DNA of 64,000 bases from an uncultured Sphingomonadaceae bacterium. Its GTDB lineage: Bacteria; Pseudomonadota; Alphaproteobacteria; Sphingomonadales; Sphingomonadaceae. The DNA lies in contig CALKJZ010000009.1 in the NCBI GenBank assembly GCA_937995515.1, positions 53,196 to 117,195 on the forward strand, read 5' to 3'. Made by a program: the position numbers and the translations under genes. The notes under the pieces were generated by a model. The model ran no database searches, was not told the origin of the DNA, and saw nothing but the letters and a program-made list of their open reading frames with translations. This document shows positions 17,616 through 27,171 of the stretch, piece by piece. How positions within the stretch are numbered: the stretch's first letter is position 1; every line of letters begins with the position of its first letter.

Positions 17616-19573
17616 GAAAGCTTCTGATTGCCAACCGCGGCGAGATTGCCTGCCGCATCATCCGCACCGCGCGCAGGATGGGGATTGCAACGGTCGCCGT
17701 CTTCTCGGAAGCCGACGCAGGTGCGCCCCACGTGCGACAGGCCGACGCGGCGGTGCCCATCGGCCCGGCACCCGCGCGCGAAAGCTATCTCGTGGCCGAG
17801 CGGATTCTCGAGGCCGCGCGCGCAACGGGCGCGGATGCCATACACCCCGGCTATGGCTTCCTCTCGGAAAATGCCGAGTTTGCCGAGGCCGTGCGCGCAG
17901 CGGGCCTCGTCTTCGTCGGCCCGTCGGCCGAGGCCATCCGCGCCATGGGCCTCAAAGACACGGCCAAGGCGCGGATGCGCGCGGCCGGCGTTCCCGTCGT
18001 GCCGGGCTATATGGGCGAAGACCAGGGGCTCGCGCGGCTCGAGCAGATGGCCGTGTCCATCGGCTACCCGCTGCTCATCAAGGCGGTCGCAGGCGGCGGC
18101 GGCAAGGGCATGCGCCCGGTGGCCGACAAGTCCGGCTTCGTGGAGGCGCTGCTGGCTGCCAAGCGGGAAGCCGCGAGCGCCTTCGGCAATGATTCGGTGA
18201 TGCTGGAAAAGCTCATCCGCCGCCCGCGCCATGTGGAGGTGCAGATCTTCGGCGATGCCCACGGCAATGTCGTCCACCTCTTCGAGCGGGACTGTTCGCT
18301 GCAGCGCCGCCACCAGAAGGTGATCGAAGAGGCGCCCGCCCCGGGGCTTTCCAGCCGGCTGCGGCACATCCTCGGCGTGGCGGCGGTTACCGCCGGGATC
18401 GCCATCGGCTATGAGAATGCCGGAACCGTCGAGTTCATCCTCGACCTCGACGATCCGGACGAGGCCGGCGACCCGAAGTTCTACTTCATGGAAATGAACA
18501 CCCGCCTGCAGGTGGAGCACCCCGTCACCGAGGCCATCACCGGGCTCGACCTTGTCGAGTGGCAGCTGCGCGTCGCCCGGGGCGAGATGCTGCCGCTGTG
18601 CCAAGAGGCGATCGAGGCGCGCGGCCACGCCATCGAGGCACGCCTCTGTGCCGAGAACCCCGAAGCCGGGTTCCTGCCCGCAACCGGGCGGCTCGACCGC
18701 CTCGCCTTTCCCGCCGATGCCCGGATCGACACGGGCGTTGCCGAGACAACTGAGGTCTCCATCCACTACGACCCGTTGCTCGCCAAGATCATCACCCACG
18801 GCGAGACGCGCGCGGCCGCAATCGCGGCACTGGTGCGCACGCTCGACCAGACGGTCGTGGAAGGGGTTGCGACCAACCGCGCCTTCCTCGCGCGGCTTGC
18901 CGCCCACCCGGCCTTTGTTGCGGGCGATGTCCACACCGGCTTTATCGCCGAACATCGCGAGGCCCTGCTTGCCGGGCAGCCAGCGCCCGCCGCGGCGGTG
19001 GCCGCAGCCGCCGGCGCTGCCATGGATGGCGTGGGGGCGGGCCCCGGGTTTGCAAGACCCTTCCGCCTCAACCTTGCAGCCGAGACGCACCTGGCGCTGT
19101 GGGAGCCCACGGGCACCGAACACCGGCTGCGCCTCGCCCTTGTGCCGGGGGGGCTCTGCGCGCGGCTGGCAGACGGCGAGGAGGTGCGGCTGGAAGGCCC
19201 GCCGCTGGCCCCCGCCGTGCATGCCGGGGGCGCAGTGGTCCGCCCGGTGCTGGTGCCGATCGCAGGCGGGCACGAGGTCCGGATCGACGGCCAGGCGTGG
19301 CGCTTCCTTGCCGCAAACCCGGCCTGGAAAAGCCACAGCGCGGCCGGCCCGGCCGACGGCAGCATCACCGCCCCCATGCCCGGCCGGGTTCTTTCGGTGC
19401 ATGTCCGCCCCGGCGAGGCGGTGCGGGCCGGGGACCGGCTGGCGGTGCTCGAGGCGATGAAGATGGAACACCGGCTGGCCGCACCCTTCGACGGGCGGGT
19501 CGAGGCCGTGCACGTCGCCGCCGGCCAGCAGGTCGGCGAAGGGGCGCTCCTCGTCGAGATTGCAAGGGGTTGA
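17612..19573 (+). CDS. liuD: Methylcrotonyl-CoA carboxylase, biotin carboxylase/carrier (alpha) subunit
   Basis: ATP-dependent carboxylation of biotin for the LiuB partner. The 653 residues comprise a biotin carboxylase N-domain (KLLIANRGEIACRI), an ATP-grasp domain with the glycine loop AVAGGGGKGM and RDCSLQRRHQKVIEE, the catalytic EMNTRLQVEHPVTE, a linker domain, and a C-terminal biotinyl domain whose EAMKMEH motif carries the biotinylated Lys617. The start overlaps liuC as ATGA. The gene ends 3 bp before the interrupted PepSY-like gene. BirA, which would biotinylate it, is not in this window. Confidence 0.95.
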   Translation: MRKLLIANRGEIACRIIRTARRMGIATVAVFSEADAGAPHVRQADAAVPIGPAPARESYLVAERILEAARATGADAIHPGYGFLSENAEFAEAVRAAGLVFVGPSAEAIRAMGLKDTAKARMRAAGVPVVPGYMGEDQGLARLEQMAVSIGYPLLIKAVAGGGGKGMRPVADKSGFVEALLAAKREAASAFGNDSVMLEKLIRRPRHVEVQIFGDAHGNVVHLFERDCSLQRRHQKVIEEAPAPGLSSRLRHILGVAAVTAGIAIGYENAGTVEFILDLDDPDEAGDPKFYFMEMNTRLQVEHPVTEAITGLDLVEWQLRVARGEMLPLCQEAIEARGHAIEARLCAENPEAGFLPATGRLDRLAFPADARIDTGVAETTEVSIHYDPLLAKIITHGETRAAAIAALVRTLDQTVVEGVATNRAFLARLAAHPAFVAGDVHTGFIAEHREALLAGQPAPAAAVAAAAGAAMDGVGAGPGFARPFRLNLAAETHLALWEPTGTEHRLRLALVPGGLCARLADGEEVRLEGPPLAPAVHAGGAVVRPVLVPIAGGHEVRIDGQAWRFLAANPAWKSHSAAGPADGSITAPMPGRVLSVHVRPGEAVRAGDRLAVLEAMKMEHRLAAPFDGRVEAVHVAAGQQVGEGALLVEIARG

Positions 19574-19576
19574 GCG

Positions 19577-20337
19577 ATGGCGACCAGCGTGCGCCGCCTG
19601 CTTGTCCGCACCCATGTCTGGCTCGGCTGGATCGTCGGGGTGCAGCTTTTCCTGTGGACGGTCTCGGGCCTCGTGATGACGGCGATGCCGATCGAGGAGG
19701 TGCGGGGCGCGCACCTCAGCAGAGAGCCCGCGCCGCTCAGGCTGCGCGAGATAGAGGGTCTCCTGCCGCCGGAAGCCCTCCTCACCCGGGCCGGGCCCGA
19801 CGCCGATGACCTGATGCTGACCAGCCTTGCCGGCCACCCTGTCTATCGGCTGCTCGAACGCGCCGAGGTGGTCGCGCTGCTCGATGCCCGCTCGGGCCAG
19901 CCCCTCCGCCTCGACAAGGCCGCAGCGGCCGAAATCGCAGCCGCCCTCCACGCCGGGCCGGGCCGGCCGCTGGCGGTCACCCGCGTGGACAGGGGACGCC
20001 GCCGCCCGAGTTCCGCCGCAGCGTGCCGGCCTTTGCGGTGGCGTTCGATGGCCCGGAATCGCCCGTCTTCTGCATCCACGCGGTCTCGGGAGAGCTTCTT
20101 GCCGTGCGTACCGACCGGTGGCGGCTGTTCGACCTGATGTGGGGCCTCCATTTCATGGACTGGCGGGCGCGCGAGGATTTCAACCATCCGCTGCTGGTCG
20201 GCGCAGCGCTTCTTGGCACGCTGGCCGCCGCTTGCGGCATCATCCTCCGCGTGCTGCGGCAGGGCACCCGCCGGCAGCCGCGATCCCGGCCAGCGGGGCC
20301 GGCGAAACAGGATGCGCCGATGCCGGCCGGGCGCTAA
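19577..20337 (+). pseudogene. PepSY-type membrane protein, interrupted by a one-base frameshift
   Basis: The first reading frame (from ATG 19577) encodes an N-terminal transmembrane helix (HVWLGWIVGVQLFLWTVSG) and a periplasmic PepSY-like region. It then turns into Arg-rich nonsense after about residue 140. The second frame, ending at 20337, continues sensibly with PPPEFRRS, PAFAVAFDG and [17 protein letters not shown] plus a second transmembrane helix. Adding one G to the GGGG run at 19992-19995 restores a single 253-residue frame. This is therefore either a recent frameshift or a homopolymer sequencing error. Relatives are small inner-membrane proteins with a PepSY-TM layout. It sits between liuD and liuA on the same strand. 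Confidence 0.8.
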
Positions 20338-20365
20338 CAGGGAAGGGAACACCCCGGGAGCTTCC

Positions 20366-21526
20366 ATGCTGACATCGCTGCGCTTCGACCATGGCGAAAC
20401 CCTCGACATGCTCCGCCAGTCGGTGGCGGCCTTCGCAGCCGCCGAAATCGCGCCGCGCGCCGCCGGGATCGATGCCGAAAACGCCTTCCCGCGCGACCTC
20501 TGGCCGAAGCTCGGGGCCCTCGGCCTGCATGGCATCACGGTGCCCGAGGCCGATGGCGGCGCGGGGCTCGGCTATCTTGCGCACGTGATCGCAGTCGAGG
20601 AGATCTCGCGCGCCTCGGCCTCGGTCGGCCTCTCCTACGGCGCACACTCCAATCTCTGCATCAACCAGCTCGCCCGCTGGGGCACGCCGGAGCAGAAGGC
20701 AAAATATCTGCCGAAGCTGATCTCGGGCGAACATGTGGGCGCGCTTGCCATGTCGGAGCCGGGCGCCGGCTCGGATGTCGTCTCGATGCGCCTCAGGGCC
20801 GAGAAGCGCTCCGACCGCTATGTCCTCAATGGCAACAAGTTCTGGATCACCAACGGGCCGCACGCCAATACGCTGATCGTCTATGGCAAAACCGACCCGG
20901 ATGCGGGCGCGCGCGGGATCACGGCATTTCTTGTCGAGCGGGGCATGGCCGGCTTCTCGACGGCACAGAAGCTCGACAAGCTTGGGATGCGCGGCTCCGA
21001 CACGTGCGAGCTTCTCTTCGAGGATTGCGAGGTGCCGGCTGCCAATGTGCTGGGCGGCGAAGGCCGGGGGGTTGAGGTCCTGATGTCGGGGCTCGACTAT
21101 GAGCGGGTGGTGCTTGCCGGCGGGCCGCTCGGCATCATGGCGGCCTGCCTCGATGTGGTGCTGCCCTATGTGCACGAGCGGCACCAGTTCGGGCAACCCA
21201 TCGGCACCTTCCAGCTGATGCAGGGCAAGCTTGCCGACATGTATGTGACAGCCTCGGCCGCGCGGGCCTATGTCTATGCTGTCGCTGAGGCGTGCGACCG
21301 AGGCGAGACGGCGCGCAAGGATGCCGCAGGGGCAATCCTCTACGCGGCGGAACGGGCGACCTGGATGGCGCTCGAGGCCATCCAGGCCCTCGGCGGCAAC
21401 GGCTACATCAACGACTACCCGACCGGCCGCCTGCTGCGCGATGCCAAGCTCTACGAGATCGGCGCAGGCACGTCGGAAATCCGCCGGTTCCTGATCGGCC
21501 GCGAGCTGTTCGGGGAAACGCGCTGA
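20366..21526 (+). CDS. liuA: Isovaleryl-CoA dehydrogenase
   Basis: FAD-dependent acyl-CoA dehydrogenase that converts isovaleryl-CoA to 3-methylcrotonyl-CoA, the substrate of LiuBD. It has 386 residues. Motifs include [45 protein letters not shown] and [20 protein letters not shown]. The catalytic Glu lies at the position special to isovaleryl-CoA dehydrogenases (Glu246 in [14 protein letters not shown]), not at the usual C-terminal site. The ATG is preceded by GGGAG at a 5-base spacing. It is the last gene of the leucine cluster; its stop overlaps the probable mobA start. Confidence 0.95.
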   Translation: MLTSLRFDHGETLDMLRQSVAAFAAAEIAPRAAGIDAENAFPRDLWPKLGALGLHGITVPEADGGAGLGYLAHVIAVEEISRASASVGLSYGAHSNLCINQLARWGTPEQKAKYLPKLISGEHVGALAMSEPGAGSDVVSMRLRAEKRSDRYVLNGNKFWITNGPHANTLIVYGKTDPDAGARGITAFLVERGMAGFSTAQKLDKLGMRGSDTCELLFEDCEVPAANVLGGEGRGVEVLMSGLDYERVVLAGGPLGIMAACLDVVLPYVHERHQFGQPIGTFQLMQGKLADMYVTASAARAYVYAVAEACDRGETARKDAAGAILYAAERATWMALEAIQALGGNGYINDYPTGRLLRDAKLYEIGAGTSEIRRFLIGRELFGETR

Positions 21527-22023
21527 GGCTGCTCGGCGCGATCCTGGCCGGCGGCCGGTCGCGAAGGTTCGGCGCCGACAAGGCGCTCTTCACGCTCCAG
21601 GGGCGCCCGCTCATTGCCCATGTCGCAGACGCGCTCCGCCCGCAGGTGGATGCGCTGGTGGTCGTCGGGCGGGAGTGGGGCGGACTTGCGCAGGTGGACG
21701 ACCGGCCCGAGGCCGGCCTGGGGCCGCTGGGCGGGCTTGCGGGCGCGCTGGCCCATGCGGCGGGATCGGGGTTCGATGCGGTGCTTTGCGCGCCGTGCGA
21801 CACGCTGGGGCTGGGCCCGGATCTTGCGCGCCGTCTTTCGCCCCCGCCGGCGGTCGTGCGCGGGCAGTGGCTGGTCGGGCTGTGGCCGGCGGCCTGTGCC
21901 CCGGCCCTTTTCCTGTGGCTGGCCCACGGCCGGAGCCGGCGCGTGCAGGACTGGGCGCGGCACGCGCTGGCGCGCGAGGTCGCGGTCGGCGGCCTTGCCA
22001 ATCTCAACCGTCCGCCGCGCTGA
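21523..22023 (+). CDS. mobA: Molybdenum cofactor guanylyltransferase
   Basis: Attaches GMP to molybdopterin to make the bis-MGD cofactor of enzymes such as formate dehydrogenase. About 166 residues with the nucleotide-binding signature [19 protein letters not shown] at the N-terminus and [14 protein letters not shown] and CAPCDTLGL further on. No ATG, GTG or TTG precedes the essential glycine-rich loop in this frame. The best start is CTG at 21523, overlapping the liuA stop as CTGA and preceded by GGGGAAA. Translation probably depends on coupling to liuA. There is no other molybdenum cofactor gene in the window. Confidence 0.85.
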   Translation: MRLLGAILAGGRSRRFGADKALFTLQGRPLIAHVADALRPQVDALVVVGREWGGLAQVDDRPEAGLGPLGGLAGALAHAAGSGFDAVLCAPCDTLGLGPDLARRLSPPPAVVRGQWLVGLWPAACAPALFLWLAHGRSRRVQDWARHALAREVAVGGLANLNRPPR

Positions 22024-22125
22024 GGCCTCGGCCTGGCGAAAATCAGACACGCCTGCCACGCCGGCTTCCGCTTGCTGTCATGCGCGGCGGCTATTTTGTG
22101 CACCGCAACAGGACAGGTGGAGCCA

Positions 22126-22254
22126 ATGGCGGCGCTCGAAGCCTTGCTGGACGCGTCTACGGAGCTGGAAATCGTGGTGATTGTTGGCGGAATCCTCGCC
22201 ATTGCCGCGCTGAGGCGCGGCAACAAGCGCGCCCGCCCGCACGAGACCGACTGA
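22126..22254 (+). CDS. Small single-span membrane protein, hypothetical
   Basis: A 42-residue ORF beginning MAALEALLDAS, followed by a hydrophobic span (IVVIVGGILAIAAL) and a basic tail RRGNKRARP, giving a predicted N-out/C-in orientation. A GGAG sequence lies just 3-4 bases before the ATG, a little close. An upstream in-frame ATG at 22072 would add 18 residues. It converges on fabZ and follows mobA by about 100 bp. No family is recognised; it could be spurious, but the charge and hydrophobicity pattern is protein-like. Confidence 0.45.
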   Translation: MAALEALLDASTELEIVVIVGGILAIAALRRGNKRARPHETD

Positions 22255-22318
22255 CCGACCGCCCGCCCGCGGCCGCAGCGCCCGGGCCCCGGGGCGGTGC
22301 GCTGTCCCACATCGGCCC

Positions 22319-22786
22319 TCAGGCCGGCGGATCAGCCACCATGGCGGTAAAGCGCGCCTCGGCCGCGATCGCATCGCCGAGCCGGGCCACCCCCTCGAAC
22401 TTCGAGACCGCCCGCCGGCTCTGCACCATCCGGACCTCCAGATGGAGCAGGAAGCCCGGCTCCACAGGCCGGCGGAACTTCGCCTCCTCGATGCCCATGA
22501 AGTAGACGAGCTTGCCCGAGCCCCCGAGGCCGAGGCTGCGGATGGCGAGCACGCCTGCGGTCTGCGCCAGCGCCTCCACGATCAGCACGCCGGGCATGAT
22601 CGGCCGGGCCGGGAAGTGGCCTTGGAAGAAGGGTTCGTTGATGCTCACCGCCTTGATGCCGCGGGCCGATGCACCAGGCACGATGGCCTCGACGCGGTCG
22701 ACCAGCAGCATCGGGTAGCGGTGCGGCAGAAGGCGTAGGACATCGGCGATCTCCGCCGTGCCGAGGACGCCCGCGCCGTCGGCCAT
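22319..22786 (-). CDS. fabZ: 3-hydroxyacyl-ACP dehydratase FabZ
   Basis: Dehydrates beta-hydroxyacyl-ACP in fatty acid elongation. A 155-residue hot-dog-fold enzyme with [13 protein letters not shown] at the N-terminus, the active-site His57 in [14 protein letters not shown] and Glu71 in [11 protein letters not shown]. It begins 2 bp after the ompH stop and is the last gene of the envelope block. In most Gram-negatives lpxD would sit just upstream and lpxA-lpxB just downstream; neither is present here. Confidence 0.96.
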   Translation of the reverse strand: MADGAGVLGTAEIADVLRLLPHRYPMLLVDRVEAIVPGASARGIKAVSINEPFFQGHFPARPIMPGVLIVEALAQTAGVLAIRSLGLGGSGKLVYFMGIEEAKFRRPVEPGFLLHLEVRMVQSRRAVSKFEGVARLGDAIAAEARFTAMVADPPA

Positions 22787-22788
22787 GA

Positions 22789-23361
22789 TCAGCGCTGCGG
22801 CTGTGCCGCCGGCGGCGGCGTGGTGGAAACCCGCGGCAGCGCCTGGTTCACGCGCGCGATCACATCATTGGTGATGTTGAGCGCCGCCGCGTGCTGCAGC
22901 GTTGCGCCTTCGGCGAGCGCGATCTGGGCGCCCTTTTCGCGCATGATCTGGGTGATGACGGGCTGGGCCGCATCGTTGATCTGCTTCAGCACGAAGGCGC
23001 GCGCGCGCTGGATCTCGCCCTCGGTGCGCGCAAGCTCCTGCTGCGCGGCCTGCTGGCGCTCGCCGAAGGCCTTGGCGCGGGCCTCGAGCTGCGCCCCGGT
23101 GATGGTGTTGTTGGCCTGGCCCTGTTGGATGGCATTGGCCTCGGCCTGCAGCTGGCTCTGCAGCGTGTTCGCCCGCGTCTGCAGCGCGGTGATCCGGCCC
23201 TGCAGCTCGGTGGTGGCGGCCTTGCCGGCCGCACTCTCGTTGACCACCCGGTCGAGATCGACGATCACGATCACTGCGGGCGAAAGCGCCTGGGCCTCGA
23301 CGGCCGTGGGCGCGGCAAGAAGGGCAAGCGCGGCAAGCGCGCTTCTGGTCATGCTGGTCAT
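22789..23361 (-). CDS. ompH: OmpH/Skp-type periplasmic chaperone
   Basis: Periplasmic holdase that protects outer-membrane proteins on their way to BamA. A 190-residue protein with a signal peptide ([18 protein letters not shown]...EA), the family start [14 protein letters not shown], a long Gln/Ala-rich coiled-coil arm (about residues 50-130), and a proline/glutamine-rich tail. The start overlaps the bamA stop as TGATG; a second ATG at 23352 would also leave a signal peptide. The next gene is fabZ, without the usual intervening lpxD. Confidence 0.92.
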   Translation of the reverse strand: MTSMTRSALAALALLAAPTAVEAQALSPAVIVIVDLDRVVNESAAGKAATTELQGRITALQTRANTLQSQLQAEANAIQQGQANNTITGAQLEARAKAFGERQQAAQQELARTEGEIQRARAFVLKQINDAAQPVITQIMREKGAQIALAEGATLQHAAALNITNDVIARVNQALPRVSTTPPPAAQPQR

Positions 23362-25949
23362 CAGAACTGTGTTCCTATGTTGAACTGGAAGATCTGCGTG
23401 TCGTCGCCGTCGACCTTGCGCAGGGCCTTGGCGATGTCGAAGCGGAACGGCCCGAAGGGCGAGTTCCACGAAACCCCAGCCCCGATGGAAATCCGCGGGC
23501 TGGCGCTGTTGCCCAGGAAGAACTCCTGGAAACCGGGGATGGTCACGGTGGTGCACTCCTGCTCGCTGCCCTCGCCGGCGCACACCTGCTCCTGGCGGGT
23601 GGGCTCGTTGAGGAGCGACGGGCGCTGCACCTTCCACAGCGCGCCGATATCGACAAAGACCGACGGCCTCAGCCCGAGCTCGCGGCCGCCTGAACCGAGC
23701 GGAATCTCCACCTCGGCTCGGCCGAGATAATAGTTCTGGCCGCCGATGGCGTCATCCACCCAGGTGTTGCGGTCCTCGTTCACGGGCCCGAAGGGCTCGT
23801 CGTTGATGTTGCGCGGCTTGCGCACCACCCGCGGGCCAACGCCGCGGATACCAAAGCCGCGGAAGCGCGGCTCGCCGAGGTAGAATCGGTCGATGAGGTT
23901 CACATCGTCGCCGCCATAACCAAAGATGTTCCCGGCCTCGCCTCCAAGGTTGAGGATGAACCCGCGTGGCAGGGGGAAGAAGAAGTCGATGTTGGCGCGG
24001 GTGCGCAGATATTTCACATTGCCGCCGAGACCCGCGAAATCCTGGTTCAGCACCAGCCGCCGGCCGCGGCTTGGGCGCAGGCGGTTGTCGAGATTGTCGA
24101 AGATCAGGCTGTAGCCGATCGAAGACGTGGTCCGCGTGCCGAGCGCATCGCACAGGAACCGCCCGGCCTTGAGCGGGTCGCACTCCGGAATGCCGGTGAT
24201 CGGGTCGGGGGTGAAGAACAGCTCCTCGTCCAGCGTCACCTTGTCGATGTTGAAGCCGTAGCGGGTGGAAAGCGACCAGAACTCGGTCAGCGGAAAGCCG
24301 GTCCTGAGCGCGAAGCCGGTTGTCACCTGCTCGTAGGTGGTGTCGCGCGCGCCGTCGATCCCGAAGCGGAAACTGTTGAAATCGCGGCGGAAGATATCGG
24401 CACCAAAGGCGACGTTGCGGCCGAAGAGATAGGGCTCGACAAAGCCCGCCTCGGCCGAGCGCGAGAAGGAGGAGATGTTAACGCCAAGCCGCAGCTGCTG
24501 GCCCATGCCGCGGAAGTTGCGCTCTTCGATGTTGAAGGCGAAGATGAACCGCTCGAGCGAGGAGAAGCCGGCCGAGAGCTGCAGCGAGCCGGTGGGCCGC
24601 TCCTCGACATCGACCGAGAGCACCACCTTGTCGGGCGCCGCACCCGGCTGCTGCTTCACTTCGAGCTTTTCCTGGAAGAAGCCGAGCGACTGGATCCGGT
24701 CGCGCGAGCGGCGCACCTTGAAGCTGTTGAAGGCATCGCCTTCCGCGAGGCGGAACTCGCGACGGATCACCTGGTCCTTGGTGCGGGTGTTCCCCTGGAT
24801 ATTCACGCTTTCCACATATACGCGCGGGGTCTCGTTGATGACGAAGGTGAGATTCATCTTCAGATTCTCACGATCGCGTTCGAAGTTCGGGCGCACGTCG
24901 GCAAAGGCATAGCCGAGGAGGCCGACGGTCTCGGTCAGCCCCTCGATCGTGTCCTCGACGAGCTTGGCATTGTACCAGTCGCCCTCGCGGATCCGCAGCA
25001 GGCGCTTGAAGGACTCCGCGTCGACGTCGCGCAGCTGGCTGACGAGCTCGACCTCGCCGACCTTGTAGCGCTCGCCCTCCTCCAGCACATAGGTGACGAT
25101 GAAGTCCCGCCGGTCGGGGGTCAGCTCGGCAATCGAGGACACGACCCGGAAGTCGGCATAGCCCTGGGTCAGGTAGAACTGGCGAAGCTTCTGCTGGTCG
25201 AAGGCGAGGCGATCCGGATCGTAGGTGTCGCGCGAGGTGAACAGGCGCAGCGGGCGCGCCTGCCGCGTCGCCATCTCGCCGCGCAGCCGGCTGTCGGAAA
25301 ACCGCTCGTTGCCGATGATGTTGACCTGCCGGATGCGCGATTTCGGCCCCTCGTTGATCTCGAAGATGAGGTCGACGCGGTTCTGTTCCAGTTCGACGAC
25401 CTTCGGCTCCACCTGGGCTGCGAACCGGCCGGACCGGCGATAGAGTTCGAGGATCCGCGCCACGTCGGCGCGCGCGCGCGAGGCGGTGAAGACCTGGCGC
25501 GGCCCGACCTTGATCTCCTCGCGGATCTTGTCTTCCTTGATTCGCCGTGCGCCCTCGATCACGACACGGTTGATGACCGGGTTTTCGGCCACCTCGATCA
25601 CGATGTTGCCGTCGCCATCGTCGCGGATCTGGGTTGCGCCCGTGAACAGCTCGGTCTCGAACAAGTCCTTCAGCGCGCGGTCGAGCGTCTCCCGGTCGTA
25701 GCGCTGCCCGACGCGCAGGTCGACGTAGGAGCGCACCGTCTCGGGCTCGAGCCGGACATTGCCGATCACCTCGATCGAGCGGATGATCCGGTCGGCGGCC
25801 GGCGCCTGCGCCAGCGCGGCCGGAGCAAGGCCCGGTCCGGCGCCAAGCGGGACGGCACCGGCAAGGAGGGCCGCGCGCAGGAGCGCGGCAGCCCTGCGCC
25901 GCCGACCCGCCAGCCCCGTCCTGCGTGCCCCCACCTGCCCTGCGTTCAT
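23361..25949 (-). CDS. bamA: Outer membrane protein assembly factor BamA
   Basis: Omp85 insertase that folds beta-barrel proteins into the outer membrane. The 862 residues begin with a long Arg-rich and hydrophobic signal sequence ending near ALAQAPA. Five POTRA domains follow (about 55-430, starting IIRSIEVIGNVRLEPETV). The C-terminal 16-strand barrel contains the conserved loop 6 motif in FRGFGIRGVGPRV. The protein ends in Phe (FNIGTQF), the expected barrel signature. No strong ribosome-binding site is visible at 25949, so the start is less certain than the rest. It lies between rseP and ompH. Confidence 0.96.
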   Translation of the reverse strand: MNAGQVGARRTGLAGRRRRAAALLRAALLAGAVPLGAGPGLAPAALAQAPAADRIIRSIEVIGNVRLEPETVRSYVDLRVGQRYDRETLDRALKDLFETELFTGATQIRDDGDGNIVIEVAENPVINRVVIEGARRIKEDKIREEIKVGPRQVFTASRARADVARILELYRRSGRFAAQVEPKVVELEQNRVDLIFEINEGPKSRIRQVNIIGNERFSDSRLRGEMATRQARPLRLFTSRDTYDPDRLAFDQQKLRQFYLTQGYADFRVVSSIAELTPDRRDFIVTYVLEEGERYKVGEVELVSQLRDVDAESFKRLLRIREGDWYNAKLVEDTIEGLTETVGLLGYAFADVRPNFERDRENLKMNLTFVINETPRVYVESVNIQGNTRTKDQVIRREFRLAEGDAFNSFKVRRSRDRIQSLGFFQEKLEVKQQPGAAPDKVVLSVDVEERPTGSLQLSAGFSSLERFIFAFNIEERNFRGMGQQLRLGVNISSFSRSAEAGFVEPYLFGRNVAFGADIFRRDFNSFRFGIDGARDTTYEQVTTGFALRTGFPLTEFWSLSTRYGFNIDKVTLDEELFFTPDPITGIPECDPLKAGRFLCDALGTRTTSSIGYSLIFDNLDNRLRPSRGRRLVLNQDFAGLGGNVKYLRTRANIDFFFPLPRGFILNLGGEAGNIFGYGGDDVNLIDRFYLGEPRFRGFGIRGVGPRVVRKPRNINDEPFGPVNEDRNTWVDDAIGGQNYYLGRAEVEIPLGSGGRELGLRPSVFVDIGALWKVQRPSLLNEPTRQEQVCAGEGSEQECTTVTIPGFQEFFLGNSASPRISIGAGVSWNSPFGPFRFDIAKALRKVDGDDTQIFQFNIGTQF

Positions 25950-26031
25950 CCGCTCTTATCCGTTCTTGTTCCAGTTCTTGGCCACGCCCCGGCCGGCGTC
26001 GGCGGGCGGGTGCGGCATGCCGAGGGTTGCG

Positions 26032-27162
26032 TCAGTTCGCCAGCCGGTCCCAGAGCCCGACCGAGGCAAGGTCGTTCCACGTGAGGAACAGCATCAGCGA
26101 GATCAGCAGGGCAAACCCGGACACGAAGGCCAGCTCCTGGATCCTCGGATGGAGCGGCTGCCGTCGCATCGCCTCGATCGCGTAGAGGAAGAGGTGCCCG
26201 CCGTCCAGCATCGGGATGGGCAGCAGGTTGATGAAGCCGAGGTTGATCGAGATCAGCGCCATGAAGCTCACCAGCGCGGCAAGCCCGAGGCTCGCGCTCT
26301 GGCCCGAGAATTGCGCGATCTTGATCGGCCCGCCCAGCTCGTCGAGCGCCCGCCGGCCGGTCACAACCTGCACCAGCGTGTCGGCCATCATGCGCGTGGT
26401 GTTCCACGTCTCCGCCGTGCCGTGCCACAGGGCCGCAAGCGGCCCCCGGCGCACCAGCTCCACCTCGGCCGACTGGACCCCGAGCAGGCCGCGGCGATAC
26501 GCGTTGCCAAACCGGTCCTGCTCCAGCACCACGCGCGGCGTCACCGAAATGGTCTGCGGAACGCCGCCGCGATCGACCACCATCTCGACCGGCTGGCCGG
26601 GGTTGATGGCAATCACGTGCGTCATGTCCTCGAAACGGCGGATGGCCCGGCCGTCGACCGAGAGCACCCGGTCGCCGGCGCGCAGGCCGGCCTCCTCCGC
26701 CGGCGTGCCGGCCACCACCTGCCCGATGACGGGCGGCGTGACCTGCTGGCCGAAGGTCATGAAGAAGCCGGCGAACAGGAGGATGGCAAAGAGGAAATTG
26801 ATGGCCGGCCCGGCCGCCACCACCAGCGCGCGCTGCCACAGCGGCCGGAACTGGAACAGCTGCGCGCGCTCCGCTTCCGGAAGCGCGGCAAGCGCCGGGT
26901 CCGGCTGGCTGGCGGGGGTCATGTCGCCGGCAAACTTCGCATAGCCGCCGAGCGGCAGCCAGCCGAGCTGCCAGCGGGTGCCCCTGCGGTCCGTCCAGCC
27001 GAAGAGCGGCCGCCCGAAACCGACGGAGAACGTCTCCACCCTGATCCCGAACAGGCGCGCCATGCCGTAATGGCCATATTCATGCACGAACACCAGCACG
27101 CCGATGACCAGCACGAACGAGAGGATCGTAAGGCCAAGCCCCGGTTGCGCGAGGGTTTCCAT
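26032..27162 (-). CDS. rseP: Site-2 protease RseP (RIP zinc metalloprotease)
   Basis: Intramembrane zinc protease that cleaves anti-sigma factors or signal-peptide remnants. It has 376 residues. The active site HEYGH is at residues 27-31 in the first transmembrane helix. A central periplasmic PDZ region (about 125-200) includes GTPAEEAGLRAGDRVLSVDG. The second catalytic motif LPIPMLDGGHLF lies near residue 320, with final transmembrane helices after it. It is 9 bp downstream of dxr and upstream of bamA, the standard envelope order. Only one PDZ domain is evident. Confidence 0.95.
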   Translation of the reverse strand: METLAQPGLGLTILSFVLVIGVLVFVHEYGHYGMARLFGIRVETFSVGFGRPLFGWTDRRGTRWQLGWLPLGGYAKFAGDMTPASQPDPALAALPEAERAQLFQFRPLWQRALVVAAGPAINFLFAILLFAGFFMTFGQQVTPPVIGQVVAGTPAEEAGLRAGDRVLSVDGRAIRRFEDMTHVIAINPGQPVEMVVDRGGVPQTISVTPRVVLEQDRFGNAYRRGLLGVQSAEVELVRRGPLAALWHGTAETWNTTRMMADTLVQVVTGRRALDELGGPIKIAQFSGQSASLGLAALVSFMALISINLGFINLLPIPMLDGGHLFLYAIEAMRRQPLHPRIQELAFVSGFALLISLMLFLTWNDLASVGLWDRLAN

Positions 27163-27171
27163 CGCGGACCC

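Noticed and set aside
14644..19951. 747- and 1071-residue minus-strand open frames under the leucine cluster
   Set aside because: Both lie opposite well-identified enzymes and have shadow-like composition; no start site or domain supports them.
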